64,000 nt of DNA from a bacterium D16-56 (GTDB lineage Bacteria > Bacillota > Clostridia > Lachnospirales > Lachnospiraceae): the NCBI GenBank assembly GCA_003611875.1, contig RAYY01000001.1:62001-126000 (forward strand), given 5' to 3'. Positions 1 to 10,244 of the stretch are shown piece by piece. Position 1 is the first letter of the stretch, and each line of letters starts with the position of its first letter. The position numbers were made by a program, and so were the translations under genes. Below the pieces are notes generated by a model. The model had not been told where the DNA came from, made no database searches, and saw only the letters and a program-made list of their open reading frames with translations.

Positions 1-1981
1 GCACCTCTGTAGTGAACATCCTCCGCACAAACTCCTTTGCCAGGTCCGGTTGATCCGTATTCTGATTCACCCCTGCCAATACCTCCGGAAAATAAATCCC
101 GTTTATCGTATCCTGCCGCGCCTCAGGATGTTTATCCAGCACAGCCTCAAAAAGGATGACAGAAAACATTCCTTCCAGATGCATCATACCGCAGCCACTA
201 AGTCCCTGGTCAAACCTTGAATCCGATCCATAGATCCCATAAGGCACCTCATGGTTGCTGATATACATCTTCTCCATCTCCTCCTCTGTAAACATGCTCT
301 TGGCATGATTTTGATCCGTCAAAGCCTTCACCGTTTCCAGATAAGATATCAGCATTTCCTCAGTCAATGTCCCACTGCCGAATATCTCCTCATACCGGAT
401 GCTGGCCACCATCCTAAGCATATTGGCATAAGTAGAAGTATAAATCAGGGGCACCTCCCCCTCATAGCGCTTCATCCCCTCCAAACTTTCAATCGCCTTG
501 AGAGCAGGATCCTCCCCCATAATCAGCGGAACCGAAATCCTTGCCGGCATTTGGTAAATACTGCCGTCATCCTCCGTAAAGTCTGCCAGGACCTGCTCCA
601 TCATCGGATTCTCCCTTTGAACCGTCTCAAAAACATCCCGAAGATCCATCAAAATCCCTTTTTCCTGATAAGCCTTTCCCGGAAGTCCATCCAAAATCAG
701 AACATCCGCCCCTCGTCCTCCCAAAATCTCCGTATTTAACGCCCGAATCGTATCCTCTGACACATTCCCATCCTGATCCGCACCATTTAACACCTCCACC
801 CGCACATCCGGATAATCCTTCTGAAACAGCACTGCAGTCTGACGAACCGTAGAATTATCCTTCAGCCCATACACAGTAAGAGTAACCGGCGGCACTGCCG
901 ACATATCCGGATCATACATATAACGACACAGCATCAGCCCCTTCCCGCCTTCTCCCACAAACGCAGCAAAATAATCCTCATCCTCCCCGGCAAGAAACTC
1001 CTCCAGATACACACTTTTCATCCCCATGGTATTCAAGCTGCCGTCAATTATCTGCTCCCACAGACTTCCCCCTGGATTCACACGAGAAAGCCCCTGCTCA
1101 CCGGCCATACAGATTCCGCCGCTTCTATCCCCAAACAGCACCGTACCCTCATCCGATTCCCGTTTCACCCCCTCATAAGGAATCGTCTCCACCAGCTTTC
1201 CCCCATCCAGGCTGTAACGGGCCACCCCACTCTCAGCCCCGGTAATAAACTCCTCCTCCGTCAGATATCCTGCACTAGACTCAGAAGTTCCGCTCCACGC
1301 CTTATCCATGGAAAAAAGTTTCTTTCCATCCGGCTGATAATACACACAATCATCAAAAGTATGAACCAGAATATTCCCATTCTTCCCCACCTCCACCTTA
1401 GTAGGGATCAATCCATACTCCTTCCCTTCCTCTGCCTGAAACACCTCCGGAATCAGCTCCCTGCTCTCCCCCTCCTGCTGGACCTGATACAAATGACACA
1501 CATAATCCTCTCTCGTCATAACAGTAAAATAATAATTTCCATCCAGACCAAAGAAAACCCTCCGAATATCAACCAATTCCCCCTGAGGCTTCACCCGGTC
1601 CCACCATCCCTCATCCAGACGCCAATCCTCTCCCTCCCTCAAAAACCTCCGCACCCCACTTACATCCTCCGGCCCCTCCTCCCTGGCCATATACAGCTCC
1701 AGATTCCCATCTCTTCCATAAAATAACGCAACAAACCGATCCTCCCCCACATCCTGAGGAAGTCCCATCTCCACCTCCACATACCTCCCCACCGCAGCAA
1801 TCTCCCCATCTCCCCCCGTCTCCTCCATCCGGTTCCCACCACTGACATTCTGTCCATCTCCTCCCCCCATCTCCTGCTCCTTCCCACTTCCACACCCACT
1901 CAGATTCCCCATTACAATCCCCGCAGCCACCAATCCAGCCGCCATCCGTCTCCACAATCCCCTCATCCTATTCCACATCAT
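1..1981 (-). CDS. Lipoprotein with extracellular solute-binding-like C-terminal region (3' end beyond window)
   Basis: The reverse strand is open for 660 codons from ATG at 1981 to the left edge with no stop, so the C-terminus is missing. A GAGGAG site lies 9 nt before the start. Residues 1-30 form a lipoprotein signal: basic start, hydrophobic stretch, lipobox LSGC with Cys30. The middle (about 70-330) has short repeated segments (FYGRDGNLELY, FGLDGNYYF, GKNGNILVH, FGDRSGGICMA) suggesting a beta-propeller. From about residue 345 (LTVYGLKDNS, VLNGADQDGN, GRGADVLILDGLP) it resembles family 1 extracellular solute-binding proteins. Inferred role: surface sensor or binding lipoprotein, perhaps linked to the divergent two-component pair. 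Codons are unusually rich in final G (GGG, GAG, GTG). The ligand cannot be told. Confidence 0.8.
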   Translation of the reverse strand, partial: MMWNRMRGLWRRMAAGLVAAGIVMGNLSGCGSGKEQEMGGGDGQNVSGGNRMEETGGDGEIAAVGRYVEVEMGLPQDVGEDRFVALFYGRDGNLELYMAREEGPEDVSGVRRFLREGEDWRLDEGWWDRVKPQGELVDIRRVFFGLDGNYYFTVMTREDYVCHLYQVQQEGESRELIPEVFQAEEGKEYGLIPTKVEVGKNGNILVHTFDDCVYYQPDGKKLFSMDKAWSGTSESSAGYLTEEEFITGAESGVARYSLDGGKLVETIPYEGVKRESDEGTVLFGDRSGGICMAGEQGLSRVNPGGSLWEQIIDGSLNTMGMKSVYLEEFLAGEDEDYFAAFVGEGGKGLMLCRYMYDPDMSAVPPVTLTVYGLKDNSTVRQTAVLFQKDYPDVRVEVLNGADQDGNVSEDTIRALNTEILGGRGADVLILDGLPGKAYQEKGILMDLRDVFETVQRENPMMEQVLADFTEDDGSIYQMPARISVPLIMGEDPALKAIESLEGMKRYEGEVPLIYTSTYANMLRMVASIRYEEIFGSGTLTEEMLISYLETVKALTDQNHAKSMFTEEEMEKMYISNHEVPYGIYGSDSRFDQGLSGCGMMHLEGMFSVILFEAVLDKHPEARQDTINGIYFPEVLAGVNQNTDQPDLAKEFVRRMFTTEV

Positions 1982-2199
1982 TTTACTATCCTCCTCATTT
2001 TCATCTGCTTCTCACTATTTCCATTGCAACAATCCCATCCCAATACCCCCTCATCATACCACCCCCATCTCTAAAAAAACTGGAAACCCCACAAAAAATT
2101 TAAAGATTTTTTAGAGAAATCTGTGATACACTATCCTATATCAAAAACAATCAAACCAAATAACCCCCAGGCTTCAAAAAATAGAAACGGAGAATCCCC

Positions 2200-2880
2200 A
2201 TGCGAATCCTAATGATAGAAGACGACAAAGACCTCTGCCAAAACATCACCCTGACCCTGAACCAATCCGGCATCCAAACCGAATGCTGTCATACCGGCAG
2301 CGACGGCCTGTACCTGGCCAAGCACCACCCCTACGACGCCATTATCCTGGACCGAATGCTCCCCGAAATCGACGGCCTGACCGTCTTAGAGACCCTGCGC
2401 CGCCAAAACATCACCACCCCCATCATCCTGGCAACCGCCCTGGACCGTCTTCACGACCGAATAGACGGTCTGGACGCAGGCGCTGACGACTACCTGGTAA
2501 AACCCTTCGCCATAGAAGAACTCATGGCAAGACTCCGGGCTGTAACCCGCCGTTCCGGCAATCTCCGGCTGTCCAAGCATCTGTCCCTATCCGGCCTGAC
2601 CTTAGACCCAGAACAACACCTTCTTCAATACGGCGCTGTCTCCCTTACCCTTTCCAAACGAGAAGGCGCCCTTATGGAATTTTTCCTGCGCCATCCTCAC
2701 CAGACCCTGCCCCGCAGCCAGCTTCTCTCCTACGTGTGGGGCTGCTCCGAGGTAGAAGAAGGCAACCTTGACAACTACATCCACTTTCTGCGCCGCCGCC
2801 TAAAATCCCTGGACGCCCCGGTTCGCCTCACAACGGTCCACGGCATTGGCTACCGGCTGGAAGCCACCTCCGACACCTAA
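2200..2880 (+). CDS. OmpR/PhoB-family response regulator
   Basis: A 226-residue regulator of normal length. The receiver domain has the acidic pair D8/D9, phospho-acceptor D51 (AIILDRMLP), T79 and K101 (LVKPF). A winged-helix output domain follows from about residue 125, ending in the typical VRLTTVHGIGYRLE. It should bind DNA after phosphorylation by the kinase that begins 52 bp downstream on the same strand. The gene is divergent from the lipoprotein gene across a 218-bp gap, so that gene is a candidate target (inference). Family assignment is firm; the stimulus is unknown. Confidence 0.93.
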   Translation: MRILMIEDDKDLCQNITLTLNQSGIQTECCHTGSDGLYLAKHHPYDAIILDRMLPEIDGLTVLETLRRQNITTPIILATALDRLHDRIDGLDAGADDYLVKPFAIEELMARLRAVTRRSGNLRLSKHLSLSGLTLDPEQHLLQYGAVSLTLSKREGALMEFFLRHPHQTLPRSQLLSYVWGCSEVEEGNLDNYIHFLRRRLKSLDAPVRLTTVHGIGYRLEATSDT

Positions 2881-2932
2881 GGAACGGTCCTGAAAACAAG
2901 GCCCTCCGCACACCCAAGAAAGGATTCCTCCC

Positions 2933-4285
2933 ATGACCCGCCTGCGCTTCCGCCTAACCTGGCTCTACACCATTACCACCAGCCTGATCCTGACATTGGC
3001 TCTGACCTCCCTGTTCCTCCTGCGCATCAAAGAAACCCGCCAAGCCCAGTTGGACTCCTTTTATACCACCTGGAATTCCCTGTCCTTCCGCCTGACCTCT
3101 GACACCATCATTTCCCAGAATTTCCTGGCCCAGGCAGAAGCTGCCAGCCAGTCCATTATCCATATAGAAGAAAACGGCATCCCCCTCCTTTATCGCGGCT
3201 CCTGGACCCCTGCCACAGACCGCCAGCTTCTCATTGAAAAAACCAAAAAACAGGCTGCCGCCCAGGGAATCCTCACCTTTACCGCCCCGGTTTCCTCCTC
3301 CTCTGCCGCAACCACGCTCCTCACCATAAAAGGAGAGAATCAAGACCAATACTATGCCATGGTCCTGGTTCTCTCCCATCAAAAAACAGTAAGAAGCCTG
3401 TGTTTTATTTTCTATTGTCCTCCGGTCCTTCTGGTACTGAAAAAAACCCTTTTGATTCTCCTTGGAGCCGACCTGGCCGGATTCCTGTGCCTTCTTTTCG
3501 TTAGCTGGCACTTTGTAGGCTGGTCCCTGCAGCCGGTAGAAGAAAACCGCAAAAGACAGGCAGAATTTATTGCCTCAGCCTCCCATGAGCTGCGCTCCCC
3601 TCTGGCTGTGCTGCGCTCAGGCACCGCCGCCATTTTAGCGGCTCCAGAGCAAAAAGAGTCCCTTCTCAAAACCATGGACTCAGAATGTATCCGCATGTCC
3701 CGCCTGATAGACGATATGCTCCTTCTGGCCTCTGCAGATGCCAAAACCTGGAATATCCACATGGTAAAAACAGACATGGACACCCTGCTGATTGAGACCT
3801 ATGAGGCTTTTCTCCCAGCCTGCAGAGAAAAACAAATTACCCTCCGCCTTGAGCTGCCGGACACTTCCCTGCCGTCCATCCAGGCAGATCCGGAGCGCAT
3901 CCGCCAGATTCTCTTTATCCTGCTTGACAATGCCCTGACCTACACCCCTGCCGGGCAGCAGATCCAAATCCGCGCCGAAACCAAAATCGCTGCAGCCAAT
4001 CACTCTGACCGCCCATACCGCCCAGGTATTTCCCCCTCCCTTCTCCCTGCGGGACTGCTTATCCTTCAGGTGGCAGATCAGGGCTGCGGGATTCCGGACG
4101 ATCAGAAAAACCTTATCTTTGACCGCTTCTATCAAGCCGACAAGGCCCGCAGCTCAAAGTCTCACTTTGGCCTTGGGTTAAGCATTGCAAAAGAACTGGT
4201 CTGCCTCCATAAGGGAACCATCACTGTCACAGACAACCCGAAGGGCGGAAGCTGCTTTTCCATTATTCTGCCTTTCTCTTTATAA
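2933..4285 (+). CDS. Membrane sensor histidine kinase
   Basis: 450 residues. There are two membrane segments (about 12-30 and 172-192) around an extracytoplasmic loop of about 140 residues with no recognised fold. The dimerisation helix carries the phospho-acceptor in SASHELRSPL (H218). The ATPase domain has the N box (DNALTYTP), G1 (VADQGCGIP) and G2 (FGLGLSIAKE). There is no clear HAMP; the second membrane segment runs almost directly into the H box. It is the evident partner of the regulator just upstream. Its last 23 bp overlap the 3' end of the convergent hybrid kinase, so the two transcripts share an end region. Confidence 0.92.
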   Translation: MTRLRFRLTWLYTITTSLILTLALTSLFLLRIKETRQAQLDSFYTTWNSLSFRLTSDTIISQNFLAQAEAASQSIIHIEENGIPLLYRGSWTPATDRQLLIEKTKKQAAAQGILTFTAPVSSSSAATTLLTIKGENQDQYYAMVLVLSHQKTVRSLCFIFYCPPVLLVLKKTLLILLGADLAGFLCLLFVSWHFVGWSLQPVEENRKRQAEFIASASHELRSPLAVLRSGTAAILAAPEQKESLLKTMDSECIRMSRLIDDMLLLASADAKTWNIHMVKTDMDTLLIETYEAFLPACREKQITLRLELPDTSLPSIQADPERIRQILFILLDNALTYTPAGQQIQIRAETKIAAANHSDRPYRPGISPSLLPAGLLILQVADQGCGIPDDQKNLIFDRFYQADKARSSKSHFGLGLSIAKELVCLHKGTITVTDNPKGGSCFSIILPFSL

Positions 4286-7199
4286 TGTCCTTTATAACTG
4301 ATTTCAGGCGCTCCATATCAATCGGCTTTGCCACATGCTCATCCATTCCCGCATCCAGGGCATCCTTCACATCCTCAGAAAATGCATTGGCTGTCATGGC
4401 AATAATGGGTATGGTCTTTGCCTGAGGATGGCGGCAGCCTCGTATGGCTCTGGTAGCCTCATATCCGTCCATAACCGGCATCTGCACATCCATCAAAATC
4501 AAATCGTACTGTCCTGATTCTGCCCCTTCAAACATTTCCAGGGCTTCCCTTCCGTTCCCTGCAACCTGACAGGAAGCCCCTGCCATCTCAAGAAGCTCGG
4601 TCAGAATCTCCGCGTTCAGCTCATTGTCCTCTGCTGCAAGAATGTTCTTTCCCGCCAGAATATTATCCTGCTCCTGAACAGCCTCCTTTTCCTCTGTATG
4701 GTCTGATTTTAAATGATCCAGCATCAGCCGGAAATTACTGAGGAAAAAAGGCTTCTGCAAAAATCCGTCAATCCCGGCCTCGGTTCCTTCCTGCTCAATT
4801 CTGCTGATATCATAAGCAGTAAGAATCATAACCGGCACATGAGAAGGAACGATCCTCCGAATACGGCGGGCCGTCTCAATCCCGCTGATATCCGGCATCT
4901 GCCAGTCAATCATCACCAGGTCATAGCCCATGCCCTCACTTTGGGCCTTTTGAGCCATGGACACAGCCGGCTGGCCTCCCAATGCATAGCTTATTTGCAC
5001 TCCGGTATCTGCCATCACATTCTGAATTCCGATACAGATTTCTTCCTCGTCATCCACAATCAGCATCTTCGTCACACCATGCTTTTTCCAGAAATCCGGA
5101 TCCACATCCTGCTCTTTTACCCGCAGCTCCAAATCCACACGGAAGGTAGTTCCCTTATCTCTCTGGCTTTCGACCTCAATGGTTCCGCCCATCAGCTCCA
5201 CCAGGTTCTTTGTAATGGCCATTCCGAGGCCCGTTCCCTGAATCTCCGAGGTTTTCTTTGTGCTCTCACGGGTAAACGGCTGGAAAATCGTCTCCAGATA
5301 TTCCTGTGACATTCCGATTCCATTATCCCGGATCTCAAAATGAAAACGGGCATAATTCTTTGTGTTCTGGGGCATCTGACGCACTACCATATCGATCCTG
5401 CCGCCTTCCGGCGTATACTTAATGGCATTAGATAAAATGTTAATCAAAATCTGGTTGATCCGGAGACGGTCTCCCAGAATTTCTTCATTATAAATGTCAT
5501 AGACATCAATCTTAAATTGCTGATGCTTTGCTTTGGCCTGGGGCTGCATCATGGCACCCAGTTCTTCCACCAGCTCTGCCAGACTAACAACAGAAAGATT
5601 TAAGGTAGTCTTTCCACTCTCAATCTTGCTCATATCCAGCACATCGTTAATCAGCCCCAGCAGATGCTGGCTTGAAGACGTAATTTTGCGCGTATATTCC
5701 CGCACCTTTTCCGGGTTCCCTGCATCCCGCTGCAAAAGGGCAGCAAATCCTACAATAGCATTCATGGGCGTCCGGATGTCATGGCTCATATTGCTGAGAA
5801 AAACGCTTTTGGATTCATTGGCTGTTTTAGCAATGGCCAAAGCATCCCGAAGAGCCAGCTCGCTCTTGCGCTCCTGGGTCCGGTCTGACAAGACAGCCAC
5901 AAACCGCTCAGAGTGATCAACAGACGTCTTGTAGAGGGTTTCAAAAAACCATCTGGGCTCTCCGGTCCTTCGATGAATACGCTCTCCCTCATGTACCACA
6001 GAGCTTCCCACCTTCATCCGTTTTATGTTTCTTAGGCTTATGGCCTCCTCATTGTCAGCAAGCCTCCTTTGAATCACCCGGATATCCTTCTTCACCTCCT
6101 CCTGAGAGATGCCAAGCAAGCGCTCCACATTGGGGCTGATATATTCTAATTGATAGCGGTCTGTAGTGAACATCAGAAACACATCATTGGTATTGTTGGC
6201 TAGGATCCCAAAAAGCCGTTCCCGATACTGAAGATCCCCCTCTTTTTCCATGATCTTTTTCTGTGACTGGCGGTCCATATAGAGAAATAGTGCCAATACC
6301 ACCAGGACAGACCCCAGCAGAATCATAGCGGTCTGTGAGCTTTTTAAAATCTCATCCGCATGCTTCATGACCACGGCATCCGGCACGATCGCAATCAAAT
6401 ACCAGCCATTGGATCCCTCCACCGGCGTAAAGGCCAGCACGTTTTTTTCTCCTTCCAGGGAAAAACGCATAACCCCCTCTTTTCCCTGAAGCATACTGTC
6501 GCTGAAGCTCTGCAAAGCCTCACTGCTGTTGCCCGAAAGCCGGATTACACTGAAAATATTGGAGAATGTACTGCTGTTGTTATTTCTGTTAAACGAACGT
6601 ATCAGAATATCCCCTTTATCATTGGCAATGTAAGAAAACCCCTGATCATCATAAAAGGACAGCATAAATTCCTCTGCAACGGTTGACATTCTCCGCTTCA
6701 CCTGGGCGATTCCATGGGTTCCGTCTGCAAAGGTAAAACGCTGGTAGCCGCCGATCACACTGCGGCCTGTATCTGGATCCATATAAGGCTCTGTAACACC
6801 TTTTTCTGCAAATCTCTCATACATTTCCAAATCATCCGAATCCAGCCTTCTGGCGCCTTTGCCATTCTCCCCATACAGAATACCGTGGTCCAGATCCACT
6901 ACCGTAAAACCTGTCTCAGAATCCTGGAAAAAATCCACGATTTCCATGATAGATGCCTCATCCTTTACCTTATCCATAGAAAGATGCTTGATAATTCTGG
7001 TAAGGATCTGCATATCCTTTTCAATATAAACCTCAAAAGCATGGCCTCCCTGAGCAGTCACTTCCAATATTTCCGAGACCACCTGATTCCACAAGGAGTT
7101 TTTCATATCTCTTATGTAATACAATAAGCTGAAAAACCAAATAGCCAGCAACAGGACGGTCAGAGCTACCTTATTATAACGCTTGTTCCATTTAATCAT
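4263..7199 (-). CDS. Hybrid sensor histidine kinase with two receiver domains
   Basis: 978 residues. A membrane segment near 11-29, a large extracytoplasmic sensor (about 30-285, Cache-like by position and length), a second membrane segment near 290-308, then a PAS domain (about 325-440). The kinase core has H box LSNMSHDIRTP, a G1 box (IRDNGIGM) and a G2 box (GTGLGMAITK). Two receivers follow: the first with VDDEEE and MIDWQMPD, the second with AAEDNELN, LMDVQMPVMDG and AKPID. There is no HPt domain, so phosphate must leave to a separate HPt protein or the receivers act within the protein. A glycerophosphodiesterase gene ends 48 bp upstream on the same strand, so the two may be co-transcribed. 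Confidence 0.93.
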   Translation of the reverse strand: MIKWNKRYNKVALTVLLLAIWFFSLLYYIRDMKNSLWNQVVSEILEVTAQGGHAFEVYIEKDMQILTRIIKHLSMDKVKDEASIMEIVDFFQDSETGFTVVDLDHGILYGENGKGARRLDSDDLEMYERFAEKGVTEPYMDPDTGRSVIGGYQRFTFADGTHGIAQVKRRMSTVAEEFMLSFYDDQGFSYIANDKGDILIRSFNRNNNSSTFSNIFSVIRLSGNSSEALQSFSDSMLQGKEGVMRFSLEGEKNVLAFTPVEGSNGWYLIAIVPDAVVMKHADEILKSSQTAMILLGSVLVVLALFLYMDRQSQKKIMEKEGDLQYRERLFGILANNTNDVFLMFTTDRYQLEYISPNVERLLGISQEEVKKDIRVIQRRLADNEEAISLRNIKRMKVGSSVVHEGERIHRRTGEPRWFFETLYKTSVDHSERFVAVLSDRTQERKSELALRDALAIAKTANESKSVFLSNMSHDIRTPMNAIVGFAALLQRDAGNPEKVREYTRKITSSSQHLLGLINDVLDMSKIESGKTTLNLSVVSLAELVEELGAMMQPQAKAKHQQFKIDVYDIYNEEILGDRLRINQILINILSNAIKYTPEGGRIDMVVRQMPQNTKNYARFHFEIRDNGIGMSQEYLETIFQPFTRESTKKTSEIQGTGLGMAITKNLVELMGGTIEVESQRDKGTTFRVDLELRVKEQDVDPDFWKKHGVTKMLIVDDEEEICIGIQNVMADTGVQISYALGGQPAVSMAQKAQSEGMGYDLVMIDWQMPDISGIETARRIRRIVPSHVPVMILTAYDISRIEQEGTEAGIDGFLQKPFFLSNFRLMLDHLKSDHTEEKEAVQEQDNILAGKNILAAEDNELNAEILTELLEMAGASCQVAGNGREALEMFEGAESGQYDLILMDVQMPVMDGYEATRAIRGCRHPQAKTIPIIAMTANAFSEDVKDALDAGMDEHVAKPIDMERLKSVIKDIIKRKAE

Positions 7200-7247
7200 A
7201 AATATCTATATCACCCTATAAACCAAAAGCTGTCTCTGCAGCAATTC

Positions 7248-7991
7248 CTAATGACTTTCAAAAAGCTCTCTCCGGATTCGGCTCACCCGCTCTGGGAAAT
7301 TGCCGATAACCGTATCCACTCCCCGGAGCATCATGGTTCTGATATCCTTTTCCTCATTGACCGTCCAGGTATTGATCTCAATCCCCTGCCCCTTCACCTC
7401 AGCCACAATGTTCTCTGTCATATTGTAAAATACCGGATGCAGACACTCAATTCCCAGCTCCTTTGTATAATGCCCTGCATTGTAAAGCCAGGTTTCTGTC
7501 AAAAGGCCGCATTTTATATCCGGGCACAGCCTTTTCATCCTCATAACACTATAATGATTAAAAGAAGAAATAATGATCCGATCCTTCATCTCAAACTCCT
7601 GAATCAGGTCCCATACCTTCTTCTCAATCCCTTCATATTCGAAGATACCGGTCTTGAGCTCAATATTTGTCACCAGCTTTGAATCCTTGATCAGCTCAAA
7701 GTACTCCCGCAAAGTAGGAATCCTCTGCGGCTCGCACTTTCCTGCGAATCGAAAAGACATATCAAACCTTCTTAATTCATCAAGAGTATAATCCCTTACC
7801 AGCCCTGTGCCGTTGACACAGGTACGATTCAGCAGCTCATCATGGATGATCACCACCTCACCGTCTTTAGTCAGATGCACATCATTCTCAATCCCGTCAC
7901 ACCCTTCTGTCTCCATAGCCTTCCGAAACGCCAGCAGCGTATTCTCCGGATATTTACTGCTGTACCCTCTGTGAGCAAAATTCTTAACCAT
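7248..7991 (-). CDS. Glycerophosphodiester phosphodiesterase family protein
   Basis: From the ATG at 7991 it encodes 247 residues, the usual size of bacterial GDPD/UgpQ-type enzymes, beginning MVKNFAHRGYSSKYPENT. The catalytic HRG and PENT motifs and the metal-site region ENDVHLTKDG...IIHD are present. The reading frame extends 30 codons further upstream, but that stretch has no family similarity and the GAAGGG just before 7991 suits this start. The family hydrolyses glycerophosphodiesters to glycerol-3-phosphate and an alcohol. No signal peptide is seen, so it should be cytoplasmic. Confidence 0.88.
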   Translation of the reverse strand: MVKNFAHRGYSSKYPENTLLAFRKAMETEGCDGIENDVHLTKDGEVVIIHDELLNRTCVNGTGLVRDYTLDELRRFDMSFRFAGKCEPQRIPTLREYFELIKDSKLVTNIELKTGIFEYEGIEKKVWDLIQEFEMKDRIIISSFNHYSVMRMKRLCPDIKCGLLTETWLYNAGHYTKELGIECLHPVFYNMTENIVAEVKGQGIEINTWTVNEEKDIRTMMLRGVDTVIGNFPERVSRIRRELFESH

Positions 7992-8260
7992 AATACCCTT
8001 CATTCCTTTCGTCATTGTATACAGATGCATCATGCATTCTCCGGAATCCGGAGCAAAAAAATAGACCCCAGATACCTGCAACGCATCCCTTCATGCCTGC
8101 TCCATCTGACGCCTCTCTCTCCATCTTCCTGCATCACTCCCATATCTGTTTCCTACATTTAACAATCTTAACATAATTCGCTCCAACAATCAAGCAATAT
8201 CTTTGCTTCCTCCATTTTATCCCATGGTTTTTGTTACATTGAAAGTTCCATCGCCAAAGG

Positions 8261-8345
8261 CGATTCTAATCAGGTATGCCAAATGCGCCCGCCAAGCTTT
8301 CATAATTAGTGGCGCGTCCGCTGCCGGGCGCATGAAGGTTTACTG
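8261..8345 (-). repeat. Dispersed 85-bp intergenic repeat, copy 1
   Basis: Read on the reverse strand, this stretch aligns without gaps to 28797-28881. Both begin CAGTAAACCT, share ATGCGCC, and then share a nearly unbroken block from ATGAAAGCTTGGCGGGCGCA to CCTGATT. Most differences are transitions. Each copy has short inverted arms, ATGCGCC and GGCGCAT. It lies in the 454-bp gap between the GDPD and GH2 genes, which otherwise holds only a stem-loop and nothing else I can read. Confidence 0.7.
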
Positions 8346-8349
8346 ACAG

Positions 8350-8403
8350 AAGGCTGCCCAGAACCGGTTCCCCTCACAGCTTCAGGCAGCCTTCCTGCAT
8401 TTT
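8350..8403 (-). terminator. Stem-loop after the carbohydrate operon
   Basis: The arms AAGGCTGCC and GGCAGCCTT (9 bp) pair across a loop of about 36 nt just past the 3' end of the GH2 gene. There is no strong T run, so termination efficiency is uncertain. Confidence 0.45.
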
Positions 8404-8445
8404 ATCTATATACCTATTTCCACTAAAAATCCAATATAACAAACC

Positions 8446-10218
8446 TTATTTCTTCCGATCATTGATCCTTCGGATCTCCTCCGGATCAAACTTATACTCA
8501 TGATCATAGGTCAGAAGCCCGTTGGTCTCCTGCTCTACATCCGTCAGCTGGGTATAGCAGAATCCTCCAATAAGCTCGGAATCATAGATCGCTCCCACGA
8601 TCCTGCCATACTCCTCCAGAAAATCCGCCTTAGAGGCAGAGGTATATCCCCACTCCCTGTCATGCTCCCGGATAGCCTCCTCCATAGACTCCTGGGATAT
8701 AGCTTCGGTCTTTATGGTCACCCCGCCGCACTCGGTCAGTACCACTGGCTGTCCCTTGTAAAAGCTGCCCTTAGCGAACAAAAGCTTCTCCATGATCAGA
8801 TGAAGGCTGTCAAGCCTTTTTAACGAATCTCGGAACAATTTATGCTGGGCAGCATCCTCCTTTTCCCCATGCTTGTAGCTATGAAAAGCGCAGATATCGG
8901 TCTCTGTCATCTCCCAGCCGTCATTGGAAATCACCAGACGGGTCGTATCCAGCCCCTTGGCCAGATAGTAGAGGGCACGAGAAAAATCCTGCTGCTGCTG
9001 ATTGCTGTAAATCCTGGGTACACCCCAGCTCTCATTGAGCATTCCCCACACAATAATACTGGGATGATTATAATCCCTGTGAATCACATCCATCCACTCT
9101 CTTGTAAAGGCTTCTGCTGCCTGAGGGGTGTAGGACCAAAAGCTTGCCATAGCCTCCCACACCAGAAATCCCAGCTTGTCCGCCCAGTAAAGGAACCGTG
9201 GGTCTTCCACCTTCTCATGCTTCCTGCAGCCATTAAAGCCCATGTCCTTTGATTTGCGGATATCCTCGTAGTAATCCCGGTCTGAAGGCGCTGTCACCAG
9301 CCCGTCCTTCCAGTAGCCCTGATCCAGCAAAAGCTTTTGATAGTAGGGCTGATTATTCAGATATAATTTCCCGTTCTCCACATGGATCTTGCGCATTCCA
9401 AAATAAGTCTCCACATGATCCACCACGTTGCCAGTGGTCCTGTCGTCCACATCGATCCCAACATCGTAAAGGATGGGATTCTCCGGACTCCAATAATTTC
9501 CTGTAAAATGGAAGGCTCCCTCCATAGCCTTTTTCCGAAAAACATCCACGGTCAGGCTGTTTCTTGCCGTATTGCACAGCATATTTCCGTGAAAAATCTC
9601 CTCTTCTCCAAGAAAAATCTTCACATGAACCCGGTTCGGCAGTGCTGCGGTCTCTGAAAGCTGGTAATCGATCTTCACGGTACCCTCGTCAATATCCGGG
9701 GTGAAATGCACCCACAGAAGACTGGTTTCCGAAACCGGCTCCAGCCATACCGTCTGCCAGATTCCGGTACTGGGCGTATACCAGATAAACTTGGACTCTG
9801 CCTCCCAGAACTGCTTTCCCCTTGGAATGCTTTCATCCTGCAGCGGGTCGTCCACCTCCACCCGCACGGTCTCCTCCTTCCAGCTTAAATACCGGGTAAT
9901 ATCAAAGGAAAAGGAGGTCTGACCGCCTGTGTGGCTTCCCACACATTTCTCGTTAATAAACACACTGCATCGATAGTCCACCGCGCCAAAATGAAGCAGC
10001 ACTGCTTTACCCTTCCATTCTGAGGGAACCGTAAATTTCCGCTCGTATACTACATGGTCCTCCTCAATACGTTTTCCGATGCCGCTGAGCTTGCTCTGAC
10101 ATGGAAACGGGACCTGTATCTGTGTCGTTTCCCGGCCATATCGAAATGACCAGCAGCCGTTTAAGTTCATCCAATCCTTTCGGACAAACTCCGGACGTGG
10201 ATATTCCTCTCTCATCAT
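8446..10218 (-). CDS. Glycoside hydrolase family 2 enzyme
   Basis: 590 residues, with AGGAGG 8 nt before the ATG at 10218. The family order is visible: an N-terminal sugar-binding jelly roll (about 10-165), an immunoglobulin-like domain (165-280) and a TIM barrel (280-590). The acid/base is E396 in WGMLNESWG and the nucleophile is E496 in VVLTECGG. No signal peptide, so it acts inside the cell on oligosaccharides imported by the adjacent ABC genes. It is shorter than LacZ and nearer in size to beta-glucuronidase/beta-galactosidase-type GH2 enzymes; the glycoside specificity cannot be read. It is the last gene of the sugar operon, 26 bp after the second permease. Confidence 0.9.
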   Translation of the reverse strand: MMREEYPRPEFVRKDWMNLNGCWSFRYGRETTQIQVPFPCQSKLSGIGKRIEEDHVVYERKFTVPSEWKGKAVLLHFGAVDYRCSVFINEKCVGSHTGGQTSFSFDITRYLSWKEETVRVEVDDPLQDESIPRGKQFWEAESKFIWYTPSTGIWQTVWLEPVSETSLLWVHFTPDIDEGTVKIDYQLSETAALPNRVHVKIFLGEEEIFHGNMLCNTARNSLTVDVFRKKAMEGAFHFTGNYWSPENPILYDVGIDVDDRTTGNVVDHVETYFGMRKIHVENGKLYLNNQPYYQKLLLDQGYWKDGLVTAPSDRDYYEDIRKSKDMGFNGCRKHEKVEDPRFLYWADKLGFLVWEAMASFWSYTPQAAEAFTREWMDVIHRDYNHPSIIVWGMLNESWGVPRIYSNQQQQDFSRALYYLAKGLDTTRLVISNDGWEMTETDICAFHSYKHGEKEDAAQHKLFRDSLKRLDSLHLIMEKLLFAKGSFYKGQPVVLTECGGVTIKTEAISQESMEEAIREHDREWGYTSASKADFLEEYGRIVGAIYDSELIGGFCYTQLTDVEQETNGLLTYDHEYKFDPEEIRRINDRKK

Positions 10219-10244
10219 GTTCCGATCCTCCTACTGAACTGTCA

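Noticed and set aside
1611-1955. Trp/Gly-rich 114-codon reverse-strand frame
   Set aside because: It is out of frame with the lipoprotein gene, which is open from 1981 to the edge with a proper signal peptide.
8171-8185. CTTAACATAATTCGC as another PrfA-like box
   Set aside because: Only the left half-site is present and no promoter fits.
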